DNA from: Gaiellasilicea sp963763755 | GTDB taxonomy: Bacteria > Actinomycetota > Thermoleophilia > Gaiellales > Gaiellaceae | DNA: 64,000 nt | Assembly (NCBI GenBank): GCA_963763755.1 | Contig: CAVXQE010000012.1 | Span: 434,001-498,000, forward strand | Reading direction: 5' to 3' | Translations under genes and position numbers: made by a program | Notes under the pieces: generated by a model | Database searches by the model: none | Told to the model about the DNA's origin: nothing | Seen by the model: only the letters and a program-made list of their open reading frames with translations | Shown: positions 42,991 through 52,986 of the stretch, in pieces | Layout: each line of letters starts with the position of its first letter | How positions within the stretch are numbered: position 1 is the first letter of the stretch

Positions 42991-45047
42991 GACTCGCCCA
43001 GGTGCTCGGCGCCGCCGAGCAGCGCCTCGACCTCCGCCGCCATCGTCTCGGCGGGGAGCGAGCGCGCCGTGTCGCGCGCCTCTTCGAGCAACTCGCGGTC
43101 CTTCGTGATCCGGGCGAAGCGGAGGTCGGAGAGCCCCGACTGGCGCGCGCCGAGGAGCGCGCCGCCGCCGCGGATCTCGAGATCCTTCTCGGCGAGCTCG
43201 AAGCCGTCCGTCGAGGCCACCAGCGCCTCGAGCCGGTCGTGCGCACTCTCGGTCAGCTCCTCCTTCGGCCCGGAGATCAGCAGGCAGTACGACTGCTCCG
43301 CCCCTCGTCCGACGCGTCCGCGGAGCTGATGCAGCTGGGCGAGGCCGAAGCGGTCGGCCTCCTGGACGATCATGATCGTCGCGTTCGGGACGTCGACGCC
43401 GACCTCGATCACGGTCGTCGCGACGAGCACGTCGAGCTCGCGAGCGTTGAAGTGCGCCATCAGCTCGCGCCGCTCGGCCGGCTTGAGGCGTCCGTGCATG
43501 CAGCCGACGCGGAAGCCTTTCAGCTCGCCTGCGCGCAGCGCCTCGGCCTCCTGCTCGGCCGCGCGGGCCGTGGAGGTCGCGGACTCCTCGATCAGCGGAC
43601 AGACGACGTACGCCTGCCTGCCCTCCGCGAGGTGCGCCCGCAGGCGCGTGTACGCCTCGGAGCTGCGCTCGTCGGTCACCCACGCCGTCACGATCGGCTT
43701 GCGGCTCGCGGGCGGCTTCGCGATCTCGCTCACGGCGAGGTCGCCGTAGACGGTGAGCGCGAGCGTGCGCGGGATCGGCGTCGCGGTCATGTGGAGGACG
43801 TGCGGAGCGCGCCCTTCCGTCAGCGCCGAGCGCTGCTCGACGCCGAAGCGGTGCTGCTCGTCGACGACGGCAACTGCGAGGTCGCGGAACTCGAACCCCT
43901 TCTGGATCAGCGCATGCGTGCCGACGACGACGTCGGCCTGCCCACCGATCTTCGACTTCACGGAGCCGGTCACGAGCGCGCAGCTGACGCCGAGCTCGGC
44001 GCAGATGCCCTCGATCGTCAGGAAGTGCTGCTCGGCGAGCGTCTCGGTCGGAGCCATCAGCGCGCCCTGGCGTCCCACTTCGACCGCCCGCAGCAGCGCG
44101 TAGAGCGCGACGACCGTCTTGCCGGAGCCCACGTCGCCCTGGAGCAGCCGCTGCATCGGCGTCGTCCGCGCGAGGTCGCCGTCGATCTCCTCGATCGCCT
44201 CCTCCTGGTGCTCCGTCAGCTCGAACGGCAGCACGGCGCGGTAGCGCTCGATCAGCTCGCCGGGCCCGGGCAGCGCGGCCGCGACCTGCGTCTCGCGCTC
44301 GGCCGCCCGGCGCGCGAGCGCGAGCTGGAGGACGAGCAGCTCGTCGAACGCGAGCCTCCGCCTTCCGTCCTCGGCCTCGTCGAGCGAGCGGGGCCGGTGC
44401 AGGGCCACGAGCGCGTCGCCCCGGAGCGGCAGCCCGCGCTCGGCCTTCAGCGAGGCCGGCAGCGGGTCGGGCCGGTCGGTGGCGAGCGGCAGCGCCGACT
44501 CGACGAGCTCGCGGAGCTTCGCCGCCGAGACTTCCTCGCTGGCCGGATAGACGGGCGCGAAGTCCGCGGTCGCCGAGCCGCCGTTCAGGTCGAAGGAGCG
44601 GACGGCGAAGCCGAAGCGGTTTTGCTGGCCGCGAAGGCGCACGTGCGTCCCCGGCGTCAGCTTGTCCTTCAGCCACGGCTGGTTGAACCACGTCGCCGAG
44701 ATCTGCCCGCTGCCGTCGGAGACCTGGGCGGTGAGGATCTGGAGCCGTCCGCGCCCGCGGCGTAGCGACGTCTTGAGCACGTCCCCCTCGATCAGGACCT
44801 CCTCGTCGCCGAACAGGTCGGCGATCCGCTTCTCGGGTGCGGGACGCTCGTAGCGGCGCGGGCGATGGTCGAGCAGGTCGCCGACGTGCTCGAGGCCGAG
44901 CTTCGCGAGCCGTTTCTTCAGGGTCGGCCCGACGCCCGTGAGCGAGTCGATCGGCGCCTCCAGGCGCTCGGGCCGAAAACGGCCGCGCGTCGGCGTCCAG
45001 CGGTCAGGCGGGTCCACGGCGGCGAAACCGGTCAGCGGCCGGCTCAT
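42987..45047 (-). CDS. recG: ATP-dependent DNA helicase RecG
   Basis: 686 residues, intact. An N-terminal wedge/OB domain (GVGPTLKKRLAKLGLEHVGD, VSDGSGQISATWFNQPWLKD), helicase motif I LLQGDVGSGKTVVALYALL, DExH box VAVVDEQHRFGVEQR, motif III LHMTATPIPRTLAL, and motif VI DRFGLAQLHQLRGRVGRGAE. RecG remodels stalled forks and branched DNA. Confidence 0.96.
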   Translation of the reverse strand: MSRPLTGFAAVDPPDRWTPTRGRFRPERLEAPIDSLTGVGPTLKKRLAKLGLEHVGDLLDHRPRRYERPAPEKRIADLFGDEEVLIEGDVLKTSLRRGRGRLQILTAQVSDGSGQISATWFNQPWLKDKLTPGTHVRLRGQQNRFGFAVRSFDLNGGSATADFAPVYPASEEVSAAKLRELVESALPLATDRPDPLPASLKAERGLPLRGDALVALHRPRSLDEAEDGRRRLAFDELLVLQLALARRAAERETQVAAALPGPGELIERYRAVLPFELTEHQEEAIEEIDGDLARTTPMQRLLQGDVGSGKTVVALYALLRAVEVGRQGALMAPTETLAEQHFLTIEGICAELGVSCALVTGSVKSKIGGQADVVVGTHALIQKGFEFRDLAVAVVDEQHRFGVEQRSALTEGRAPHVLHMTATPIPRTLALTVYGDLAVSEIAKPPASRKPIVTAWVTDERSSEAYTRLRAHLAEGRQAYVVCPLIEESATSTARAAEQEAEALRAGELKGFRVGCMHGRLKPAERRELMAHFNARELDVLVATTVIEVGVDVPNATIMIVQEADRFGLAQLHQLRGRVGRGAEQSYCLLISGPKEELTESAHDRLEALVASTDGFELAEKDLEIRGGGALLGARQSGLSDLRFARITKDRELLEEARDTARSLPAETMAAEVEALLGGAEHLGES

Positions 45048-45117
45048 GGTCCGAGTATGGCAGCCGGTCCGGCGGTCGCCGCCACGCCTACCTAGGCCTA
45101 CGTCGCGAAGCGGTGCG

Positions 45118-45975
45118 TCACTCCTGGAACCAGAAGAAGCCGACGGTGCCGGGGCCGGCGTGTGTGCCGACGACCGCGCCCAGGCTGCTCATGAGCTTGA
45201 CCTCGGCCTGTGGGCGGTTGGCGAGGACGATCTCCCGCAGCTGCTCGACCGCTTCCTCGGCCTCGGCGTGGGCGATCGCGACGCCGAGCCCCGGGCCGTC
45301 GGTCGTCGCTTCCTCGAACCGCTTGCGGAAATCCTCGAACGCCTTCGCTCGGCCGCGCACCCTCCCCACCGGCACGACCTCCCCGGCTTCGATCGCGAGG
45401 ATCGGCTTCACGTTCAGCAGGCTGCCCATCAGCGCCCTGGCGCGCCCGATCCGACCGCCCTTGGCGAGAAACTCGAGCGTGTCGACGGTGAAGAGGATGC
45501 GGGCCTGCTCGCGGTGTCGTGCGGCAAGCGCCTCGACCTCCTCATCGGTCGTCCCGCGGGCGAGCAAGTCCTGGATCGCGAGCGCGAGCATGCCGATTCC
45601 GACCGACGCCGACTCGCTGTCGACGAGGCGGATCCGGTCGCCGCCGTCCTCCGTCGCGGCGAGCGACGCGCTCTGGAACGTGCCCGACAGCTTCGACGAG
45701 ATGTGGAGCGAGTAGATCCGCTCGTAGCCGGAGAGCGCGTGGTAGGTCGAAAGGAAGTCCTGCGGAGTCGGCTGCGAGGTCGTGGGCAGTTCCGGGGCAG
45801 TGCGCAGGCGGGTGTAGAAGTCGTGCGGGTCGAGCTCGACGTAGTCGCGGAAGCTCTCCTCGCCGAAACGGACGTAGAGCGGCACGACACGCATGTTCGG
45901 GAAGCGGATCTGAGCGTCCGGGAAATCCGCAGTCGAGTCGAGGACGATCGCCGTGTTCTCGCTGGTGAGATTCAT
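45118..45975 (-). CDS. DegV-family fatty-acid-binding protein (FakB-like)
   Basis: 285 residues with the family pattern: TAIVLDSTADFPD, VVPLYVRFGEESFRDYVE, TSQPTPQDFLSTYHAL, LHISSKLSGTFQSASLAA, VDTLEFLAKGGRIGRARALM and LNVKPILAIEAGEV. DegV/FakB proteins carry a fatty acid for phosphorylation by FakA, whose gene is two genes upstream. ATG 45975 overlaps the receiver-domain gene as ATGA. Confidence 0.9.
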   Translation of the reverse strand: MNLTSENTAIVLDSTADFPDAQIRFPNMRVVPLYVRFGEESFRDYVELDPHDFYTRLRTAPELPTTSQPTPQDFLSTYHALSGYERIYSLHISSKLSGTFQSASLAATEDGGDRIRLVDSESASVGIGMLALAIQDLLARGTTDEEVEALAARHREQARILFTVDTLEFLAKGGRIGRARALMGSLLNVKPILAIEAGEVVPVGRVRGRAKAFEDFRKRFEEATTDGPGLGVAIAHAEAEEAVEQLREIVLANRPQAEVKLMSSLGAVVGTHAGPGTVGFFWFQE

Positions 45976-46373
45976 CGGTACGAGTTGCCGGCCTTGCGAA
46001 TCGCCGAGACGATCTCCTCGAGCGGCTGGTCCTTGCGAAGACAGTCCACGGCACCCGCGGCCGTGAGCGCCTCGAGCTCTCGCGGGCTCGCCGACGCGGT
46101 CAGGCAGACGACGGCCACGTCGGGACAGGCCTCGGTCAAGGCGATGGTCGTCTCGACTCCGTCCATGCCGGGCAGCCGGAAGTCCATCACGCAGACGTGC
46201 GGGTCATGCTCGCGGCAGGCAGCGACTGCGCCGTTCCCCTCGGCGACTGCGCCGACCACCTCGATCCCGGCCTGGAGCTCGAGCAGGAGGATGAGCGCCT
46301 GTCGGAAGACGTCGTTGTCTTCGACGAGCAGGACGCGGATAGACACCGGGCCGGCCTCCACGCTCGCCACCAT
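45972..46373 (-). CDS. Stand-alone response-regulator receiver domain
   Basis: 133 residues that are only a REC domain: RVLLVEDNDVFRQALILLL with the acidic pocket, CVMDFRLPGMDGVETTIAL with the phospho-accepting aspartate, VVCLTASASPRELEALTAAG and LRKDQPLEEIVSAIRKA. There is no DNA-binding or enzymatic output domain and no kinase nearby. It is wedged between fakA and degV with overlapping ends, so it is co-expressed with the fatty-acid kinase module. Confidence 0.88.
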   Translation of the reverse strand: MVASVEAGPVSIRVLLVEDNDVFRQALILLLELQAGIEVVGAVAEGNGAVAACREHDPHVCVMDFRLPGMDGVETTIALTEACPDVAVVCLTASASPRELEALTAAGAVDCLRKDQPLEEIVSAIRKAGNSYR

Positions 46374-46378
46374 ACGGC

Positions 46379-47979
46379 CTACTCCGCCGAGAGGAACAGC
46401 GGATAGTGGGGCTGGCCGCCGGGATGCACGTCGAGCTCGACGCCGGGGTGCTGCTCTCGCACGCGGCTCAGAAGACCTTCGAGCTCCGGCTCCTCCTCGC
46501 CGGTGAGCAGCGTGAGCACCTCACGCCCGTCGCCCAGCAAGCGGTCGGCGACCGCGAACGCGACCTCGTCGAAGTCGGACGAGGAAGCGACTGCTGTCCC
46601 GTCCGCGAGCCCGAGCCAGGCACCCTTGCGCACCTCCACCCCGTCGAGCTCCACGTCGCGCGAGGCGACCGTGACCTCACCGGTGGCGACCTGCTCGAGC
46701 GCCTCGAGCATCGCAGCCTCGTTCTCGGCGGCGTCGAGCGACGGGAGGTACCGCACGATCGCGGCGAGCCCGGCCGGAACGGAGCGCGACGGAATCACTC
46801 GGACGGGCTTGTCGGTGAGCTTCGCCGCCTGCTCGGCGGAGAGGATGACGTTCGAGTTGTTCGGGAGCACCAGCACCTCGGTGGCCGGAGTCGACTCGAT
46901 CGCGGCCACGATGTCTGCCGTCGACGGGTTCATCGTCTGGCCGCCTTCGATCACGCGCGTGGCGCCGTAGCTCTCGAAGAGACGGCGGTTGCCCGCCCCC
47001 GGGACGACGGCGACGACCCCGGTCTCCAGCGTCGACACGTCGATCGGGAACGGCTTCGAGGATCCGCTCGGTGCGCTCGGCCGCCTGCTTGTGCATGTTC
47101 GCGATCTCGACGCCTTCGATCGTTCCGACCGCGGTCCCGAGCGCGAGCGCCTTGCCGGGCTCGTCGGTGTGGACGTGAATCTTCAGGGCGCTCGAATCGC
47201 CGACCACGAGCAGCGAGTCGCCCAGCTGCTCGAACTCGGCCTCGAGCGCTTCGGCGTCGAGGTCTTCCCCCTCGATCACGAAGACCGTGCAGTACCGGTA
47301 CTCCGAGAGCTCCTGGTGGACGGCGTCGATGCCGGCCTCGTGCGCAGCCTCGGCGGGCGCATCGGGGAGCGGCCTCGCCGGACAGCGCCGCTGAGACGCC
47401 GCGAACGATTTCGAGCAGGCCCGCGCCGCCGGCGTCGACGACCCCGGCCTCTCTGAGGACCGCGAGCTGGTCCGGCGTGCGCGCCAGCGCGTCCTCGCCG
47501 CGCTCGATCAGCTTCTTCAGCAGCGCCGCGGGCTCGAGATCGGCGTTGCGGGGGTCCTCGGCCTCCTCGGCGAGCTCACGAATCACCGACAGCATCGTCC
47601 CCTCCACCGGACGCCGCACGGCGCGGTAGGCGGCGTCGCTGGCTGCGCGGAAGGCACGTCGGATCGTCGCCGCGTCGAGCAGCCCGGCCTCGCCCAGCGC
47701 CTCGGCGGCGCCGCGCAGGATCTGGGAGAAGATGACGCCCGAGTTGCCGCGGGCGCCCATGAGCGCCGCCCGCGTGAGCTCCTTCGCGAGCACCGCGCGG
47801 TCGGCGGCCGTCGAGACCTCGAGCACGTCCATGATCGCCCGCGCGGTCTCCGTCAGATTCGTGCCCGTGTCGCCGTCCGGCACCGGATACACGTTCAGGT
47901 CGTCGATGCGGCGGCGGTTCGCCTCGAGTGTCTGGAGCGCCGCTCGCCCGAGCTCCCGGGCCCGCTCCAGTTCCGTCAT
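46379..47979 (-). CDS. fakA: Fatty acid kinase FakA, DAK2-domain protein (two frameshifts)
   Basis: About 533 residues after repair. The N-terminal DhaL-like ATP domain has LNVYPVPDGDTGTNLTETAR, ALMGARGNSGVIFSQILRG and GVVDAGGAGLLEIVRG. The C-terminal half has VIEGEDLDAEALEAEFEQLG, LKIHVHTDEPGKALALG and TMNPSTADIVAAIESTPATE. Shifts near 47367 and 47040 split it. It phosphorylates fatty acids bound to FakB/DegV for phospholipid synthesis. ATG 47979 overlaps the Asp23 gene as ATGA. Confidence 0.88.
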
Positions 47980-48329
47980 GCGCTTCTCCGCACGTCTTCG
48001 ATGTGCACCTCGACGGCGGCGACCTGGAGGCCGGTCAGCCGCTCGACCTCGTAGGCGACGCGTGACCGGACCGTGGCAGCGACCTCGGCGAGGTTCAGCC
48101 CGTACTCGACGACGACGTGGAGATCGAGCCGGAGCCCATCGCTGTCTGCCGAGACACCGATCCCCTGCGTCAGCTTGTCGCGGGTCAGCAGCCGCTTGAG
48201 CCCCTTGCCCGCCATGCCGACGACGCCGTAGCACTCGGCGGCGGTGTGCCCGACGATCTGCGCGATCGCGTCCGGCGCGATCGTGATCTTCCCGAGATGG
48301 GACTGCTCTGTGAGGTGTTCGCGCTCCAC
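47976..48329 (-). CDS. Asp23/Gls24 family envelope-stress protein
   Basis: 117 residues, GTG start. Pattern GKITIAPDAIAQIVGHTAAE, GVVGMAGKGLKRLLTRD and LDLHVVVEYGLNLAEVAATV matches the Asp23 domain. In Gram-positives these small proteins lie just upstream of fakA, as here. Role in envelope homeostasis or membrane tethering is family knowledge. Confidence 0.9.
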   Translation of the reverse strand: MEREHLTEQSHLGKITIAPDAIAQIVGHTAAECYGVVGMAGKGLKRLLTRDKLTQGIGVSADSDGLRLDLHVVVEYGLNLAEVAATVRSRVAYEVERLTGLQVAAVEVHIEDVRRSA

Positions 48330-48377
48330 GATCCGCGAGCTTAGACGCTCCGGATCACGCGAAAGGTTGCGGCGGGA

Positions 48378-48569
48378 CTAGACCGCTTTCTGCACTTTTC
48401 CGGCCTTGAGGCACCGGGTGCAGATGTAGGCGCGCTTGGCGACACCGTCGATCAGGACGCGCACCTTCTGGAGGTTCGGGTTGAAGCGGCGGCGCGTTGC
48501 CACCATCGAATGGCTCCGGTTGTTGCCGAAAGACGGCTTCTTGCCGCAGGATGCGCAGACCTTGGACAT
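48378..48569 (-). CDS. rpmB: 50S ribosomal protein L28
   Basis: 63 residues starting MSKVCASCGKKPSFGNNRSH, with a second pair ICTRCLKAGKV. The cysteines keep the zinc site. Core motif NRSHSMVATRRRFNPNLQKV is typical. ATG 48569 was chosen because the in-frame sequence upstream is not L28-like. The 67 bases to the divergent mltG gene must hold both promoters. Confidence 0.96.
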   Translation of the reverse strand: MSKVCASCGKKPSFGNNRSHSMVATRRRFNPNLQKVRVLIDGVAKRAYICTRCLKAGKVQKAV

Positions 48570-48636
48570 CGGCCGCGGAGTGTAGCAGCGCCCTCGTAAC
48601 GGTCTGCTCATCGCTCTTGGCTACTTTGAACGGGCA

Positions 48637-49440
48637 ATGCGCCGTCTGCTGCTCCTCCTGGCACTCGCCGCCGGCGGGCTCGCCGCGACCACGGCTCCGG
48701 CGGCACCGGTGCCGGTGCTGAAGATCAGCTTCCCGGAGGGCTGGTCGGCCGGGCAGATGGCCGACCGGGCCGCCGAGGTACGGCAGATCGCGATCAAGAA
48801 GCGCGGCGTCACGCCGCTGCTGAGCGGCTCGAGCTACGCCGCCGCGACCCGTGCTGCGAAGGTCCCCGCTCCTTTCAGGCCGTTCCTGAAGCGGCGCAGC
48901 GTCGAGGGCTTCCTCTTCCCTTCGACCTACTTCTTCGAGCCGTCGTCGAGCGCAACGAGCCTCGTCGCGAGGCAGATCGAGACGTTTCGGCAGCGCTGGG
49001 CGTCGGTCGACCTTCGCGCCGCGAAGGCGCGCAAGCAGTCGCCGTACGACGTCCTGATCATCGCGTCACTGATCGAGAAGGAGACCGTCGCGCCCGAGCG
49101 AGCGCGCTCTCGTGGCCGCTGTGATCGACAACCGGCTCGAGCAGGGCATGCCGTTGGCGATCGACGCCTCCCTGCGCTACGGCCTCGGCGTGGAGGGCAC
49201 CCGGCCGCTCAAGCAGTCGCACCTGCGCAGCAACACGCCGTACAACACCCACCGCTTCAAGGGCTGCCGCCGACTCCGATCACCAACCCTGGCCTGCCGT
49301 CGATGCGCGCCGCTGCGAAGCCCGCGCAGGTCGACTACCTCTACTACGTCCGCAAGCCCGACGGCGTGCACCACTTCTTCACCGCCGACGAAGACGAGTT
49401 CTGCGCGAAGGCCGTCGAGTACGGCTACCCGGGCTGTTAG
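48637..49440 (+). CDS. mltG: Endolytic transglycosylase MltG-like (YceG) protein (two frameshifts)
   Basis: About 267 residues. A signal sequence or N-terminal anchor (MRRLLLLLALAAGGLAATTA) is followed by the YceG domain: ISFPEGWSAGQMADRAAEVR, VEGFLFPSTYFFEP, the catalytic-glutamate region LIIASLIEKETV, then after ~49098 VAAVIDNRLEQGMPLAIDAS and SNTPYNTHRFKGC, and after ~49268 ITNPGLPSMRAAAKPAQVDY with YVRKPDGVHHFFT. MltG cuts nascent peptidoglycan strands and sets glycan length. Confidence 0.87.
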   Translation: MRRLLLLLALAAGGLAATTAPAAPVPVLKISFPEGWSAGQMADRAAEVRQIAIKKRGVTPLLSGSSYAAATRAAKVPAPFRPFLKRRSVEGFLFPSTYFFEPSSSATSLVARQIETFRQRWASVDLRAAKARKQSPYDVLIIASLIEKETVAPERARSRGRCDRQPARAGHAVGDRRLPALRPRRGGHPAAQAVAPAQQHAVQHPPLQGLPPTPITNPGLPSMRAAAKPAQVDYLYYVRKPDGVHHFFTADEDEFCAKAVEYGYPGC

Positions 49441-50199
49441 CGCTGCGCGGCGGCGCGGAGCTGAGCGAAGACGTCGGCCATCTCCAGGCCGGTGCGGACC
49501 GCTTCGGCGCCCTTGTCCAGCCGGTCGTCCGCCTGCTCCGCCTGCTCGAGCGTGAGCAGGCCGAAGGCGACCGGAACGCCGGTCTCGAGCGCCGCGAGCT
49601 GAAGTCCTGACGCGGCCTCACCGGCGACGAAGTCGAAGTGCGGCGTGTCGCCGCGGATCACACAGCCGAGCGCGACGATGCAGGCGTAGCGGCGTGTCTT
49701 CGCCAGCGCCATGGCCGCGATCGGCAGCTCGAACGCGCCCGGCACCGGCATGATCGTGATCGCCTCGCGCGCGACCCCGGCGCTCTCGAGCTCGGCGAGG
49801 GCGCCGTCGAGCAGCTTCGAGGTCACGGCGCCGTTGAAGCGGCTGACGACGACCCCGACGGCGCGGCGCGCGCCCTCGCTGCTGCCCTGCAGCACGCCGT
49901 AGCCGTCCGGAACCGAGAAGTCGCCCTCGGCGTGCTCGGTCGTCGCCTGTGCGTGCCTCGGCGGCGGGCTCGTCGGCTGCCGGCTCGTCGTCGGGCTCCG
50001 GCTCGTCCTCGGCAGGCGGCTCATCCTCGGCAGGCGGCTCATCCTCGGCAGGCGGCTCGTCGTCGGGTGCGGGCTCCTCGGCCGGCGCCTCCTCCGGCTC
50101 GGTTTCGACCTCGGCCTCCTCGGCCTCCTCGACTTCGTCCTCCTCGCCGGGCGGGCCGGCGAGCTCCGGCGCCTCGGGCCAGCTGTCCCGTTCGCTCAC
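49437..50199 (-). CDS. ribH: Lumazine synthase with acidic N-terminal extension (one frameshift)
   Basis: GTG 50199 overlaps the ribBA stop (GTGA), so translation begins with an acidic extension of ~85 residues (SERDSWPEAPELAGPPGEED, then E/P/D repeats of PPAEDE type). After a one-base shift near 49955 the normal enzyme follows: VGVVVSRFNGAVTSKLLDGA, VPGAFELPIAAMAL, IVALGCVIRGDTPHFDFVAG and VPVAFGLLTLEQAEQADDR. It joins the pyrimidine and butanone phosphate precursors into lumazine. Typical enzymes are ~155 residues and lack the extension. Confidence 0.9.
50002..50055 (+). repeat. 3 x 18-bp tandem repeat inside the ribH extension
   Basis: Three tandem units of CTCRTCCTCGGCAGGCGG at 50002, 50020 and 50038; the last two are identical. 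On the minus strand they encode the PPAEDE repeats of the acidic extension. Copy number probably varies by slippage, changing tail length in steps of six residues without breaking the frame. Confidence 0.8.
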
Positions 50200-51473
50200 G
50201 CCTCGGCTCCGTCGTAGAGCTCGGGGTCGAAGCGCAGATCCTGGTGATGGAGCGTGTGGCCGAGCTTCTCGCGCTTCGCCTCGAGATAGCGGCGGTTCTC
50301 GTCGTTCGGGGCGACCTCGATCGGCTCCTGAGCGACGACCTCGAGCCCGAAGCCCGCGATCCCGGAGATCTTCTTGGGATTGTTCGTCAGGACGCGGATC
50401 GTGGAGAGGCCGAGATCGGCGAGGATCTGCGAGCCGATCCCGTACTCGCGCTGATCGGCGGCGAAGCCGAGGCGCAGATTCGCCTCGACCGTGTCGAGCC
50501 CCTGCTCCTGCAGCTCGTAGGCCTTCAGCTTGCTGAGGAGGCCGATCCCGCGCCCCTCCTGCGAGAGGTAGAGGACGACGCCCTTGCCCTCCAGCTCGAT
50601 CCGGCGCAGCGCGAGCTCGAGCTGCTCGCCGCAGTCGCAGCGGAGCGAGTGGAACACGTCGCCCGGTGAGGCACTCGGAGTGGACGCGGACGAGCACGTC
50701 CTGCTCGCCGGCGACGTCGCCCTTGACGAGCGCGACGTGGTGCTTGCCGGTGAGCGTCTCGCGGAAGGCGACGGCCGTGAACTTGCCGTAGGCGGTCGGC
50801 AGGTTGACCGACGTGATGCGCTCGACGAGCTTCTCGTGCCGGCGCCGGTACTCGATCAGGTCGGCGACCGTGATCATCTTCAGCCCGTGGGTGGCGCAGT
50901 AGCCGATCAGGTCCGGCACGCGGGCCATCGTGCCGTCGTCCTTCATGATCTCGCAGACGACTCCCGCCGGGATCAGGCCCGCGAGCCGCGCGAGGTCGAC
51001 GGCGGCCTCGGTCTGGCCCGAGCGCTGGAGCACGCCGCCGCGGCGAGCCCGAAGCGGGAAGACGTGACCCGGCTGGACGAGGTCGCGCGGGCCGGACGAA
51101 GGGTCGACTGCGACCTGAATCGTCTTGGCGCGGTCCTGCGCGGAGATGCCGGTCGTGACACCCTCGCGCGCCTCGACCGTGACACGGTGAACGCGGTGCC
51201 GAACGGCGTCTCGTTCTGATCGGTCATCTGGCGCAGCCCGAGCTCGTCGCAGCGCTCCTCGGTCAGGCAGAGGCAGACGAGGCCGCGGGCGTGGGTGACC
51301 ATGAAGTTGACCGCCTCGGGCGTTGCGAACTGCGCCGCGATCGTCAGGTCGCCCTCGTTCTCGCGATCCTCGTCGTCGACGACCACGACGAAGCGGCCTT
51401 CGCGGATCTCCTCGATCGCCTCCTCGACTGTCGCGAAGGGGCTCTCGGTGCGGGGCTCGGCTGCCATCGTCAC
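50196..51473 (-). CDS. ribBA: Bifunctional DHBP synthase/GTP cyclohydrolase II (two frameshifts)
   Basis: About 425 residues. RibB half: VVVVDDEDRENEGDLTIAAQ, VNFMVTHARGLVCLCL, EGVTTGISAQDRAKTI-type loop, and GHVFPLRARRGGVLQRSGQT. RibA half: VRVHSECLTGDVFHSLRCDC with the zinc cysteines, GVVLYLSQEGRGIGL and SKLKAYELQEQGLDTVEANL. Shifts near 51195 and 50672. GTG 51473 overlaps the ribE stop; ATG 51467 is the alternative. It supplies both precursors of the riboflavin pathway. Confidence 0.92.
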
Positions 51474-52036
51474 GGCCGCATCGTACCGGGGAGCAGCTTT
51501 TCGACGTATTTGGCGAGCACGTCGGTCTCGAGGTTGACCTCGTCTCCGGCGGTGAGCTCGCCGAGCGTCGTGACCTCGAGCGTGTGCGGGATCAACGCCA
51601 CCTCGAAGCCCGTCTCGTCGACAGCGGCGACGGTGAGCGAGACGCCGTCGACGGTGATCGATCCCTTCTCGACGCAGTAGCGGAGCAGCTCGGACGCCGC
51701 CTCGATCCGGACGCGAACGCCGTCTGCCGCCGTCTCGACCGAGGCAACCGTTCCGGTGCCGTCGACGTGGCCCTGCACCTGGTGGCCTCCGAGCGGATCT
51801 CCCGCCCGGAGCGCCGGCTCGACGTTGACGCGATCGCCAAACGACTTGACGCGCGACAACGTCTCGGGCACGACGTCGAACGCGAGCGAGCCGGCCGACC
51901 TCTCGACGACCGTCAGGCAGACACCGTCGATCGCGATCGAGTCGCCGACCTCGGCCGCCGTCGCCGACTCGACGACGAGCCTCCCGTCCTCGAAGGACGC
52001 GACCTTTCCCACCTCCCGCACGAGCCCGGTGAACAT
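51470..52036 (-). CDS. ribE: Riboflavin synthase alpha subunit
   Basis: 188 residues, intact. Two lumazine-binding repeats: MFTGLVREVGKVASFEDGRL ... GDSIAIDGVCLTVVE and HQVQGHVDGTGTVASVE ... GSITVDGVSLTVAAVDE. The N-terminal MFTGL and the paired D-G-V-S/C-L-T motifs are diagnostic. It dismutates two lumazines into riboflavin. Confidence 0.95.
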   Translation of the reverse strand: MFTGLVREVGKVASFEDGRLVVESATAAEVGDSIAIDGVCLTVVERSAGSLAFDVVPETLSRVKSFGDRVNVEPALRAGDPLGGHQVQGHVDGTGTVASVETAADGVRVRIEAASELLRYCVEKGSITVDGVSLTVAAVDETGFEVALIPHTLEVTTLGELTAGDEVNLETDVLAKYVEKLLPGTMRP

Positions 52037-52045
52037 GATCAGAGA

Positions 52046-52986
52046 TTACGGCTCGCGAAGGTACGCCTCGAGGAGAACGTCCTCGCCGACCTGCCTGACT
52101 CGTCAAGCCGGGTCAGCCGGACCGGCTCGTCGAGACGCGTCGAGAACGAGCCGGGCCCGCGCCGGAGAGCATCGGCGCGACGAAGAGCAAGCAGCTTGTC
52201 GACGAGGCCGGCCTCGAGGAACGCCACGGCCAGCGTCGGGCCGCCCTCGAGCAGCAGCGACTGGACGCCCTCGGCGGCGAGCGCGCGCAGCTCGTCCTCG
52301 AGCGCGCCGGAGCGCAGCTCGAGCTCGGAGCCGTCCGGCAGCGGGCCGGTGCCGAAGGCCAGGCGCCGCGGCTGGCGCTTCACGTCGACGTCGCGCGCGT
52401 CGAGGCGCGGATTCTCGAGCCGCACGGTTCCCATGCCGACGGCGACTGCGTCGGACGCGGCGCGCAGCTCGTGCACGCGGCGGCGCGAGGCCTCACCCGA
52501 GACCCAGCGCTCGCCCGGCACGGTGACGCGACCGTCGAGCGTCATCGCCGCCTTGTAGGTGACGAACGGACGGGCGCGCGCGACCCAGGTCCGCCACGCC
52601 TCGTTCTGCCGCCGCGCCTCGAAGCTGTCGGCGTGCTCGACCTCGACCCCGCCGGCGCGGAGCCGGTCGAGGCCACCCCCCGCCTCGGGGTTCGGGTCGA
52701 GCGAGCCCGCGACGACACGCGCGATCCCGGCGGCGAGCACGGCGTCGACGCAGGGCGGCGTCGTGCCGTGGTGGGCGCACGGCTCCATCGTCACGAAGAG
52801 CGTCGCGCCGCGGGCACGCTCGCCGGCGGCTTCGAGCGCCACGATCTCGCCGTGCCGGCCGGCCTCCTCGGTCGCGCCCTCGCCGACGACCTCGCCGTCC
52901 GCGACGACCACCGCGCCGACCGTCGGCTTCGGATAGGCCCTGCGCTTCGCACTCTCGGCGAGCTCCACCGCCCGCTCCAGACTCAT
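52046..52986 (-). CDS. ribD: Riboflavin biosynthesis deaminase/reductase RibD (frameshifted 3' end)
   Basis: Starts MSLERAVELAESAKRRAYPK at ATG 52986, which overlaps the corrected rpe stop. Deaminase half: HGEIVALEAAGERA and MEPCAHHGTTPPCVDAVLAA with the zinc ligands. Reductase half: TYKAAMTLDGRVTVPG, WVSGEASRRRVHELRAASDA, GMGTVRLENPRL and LLLEGGPTLAVAFLEAGLVD. After KLL, shifts between 52185 and 52095 hide the rest, which can be read as LFVAPMLSGAG ... RQVGEDVLLEAYLREP ending at TAA 52046. Confidence 0.9.

Noticed and set aside
50002..50055. Tandem 18-bp units as a possible CRISPR-like array
   Set aside because: Units are contiguous with no spacers and encode an in-frame PPAEDE repeat; there are no cas genes.
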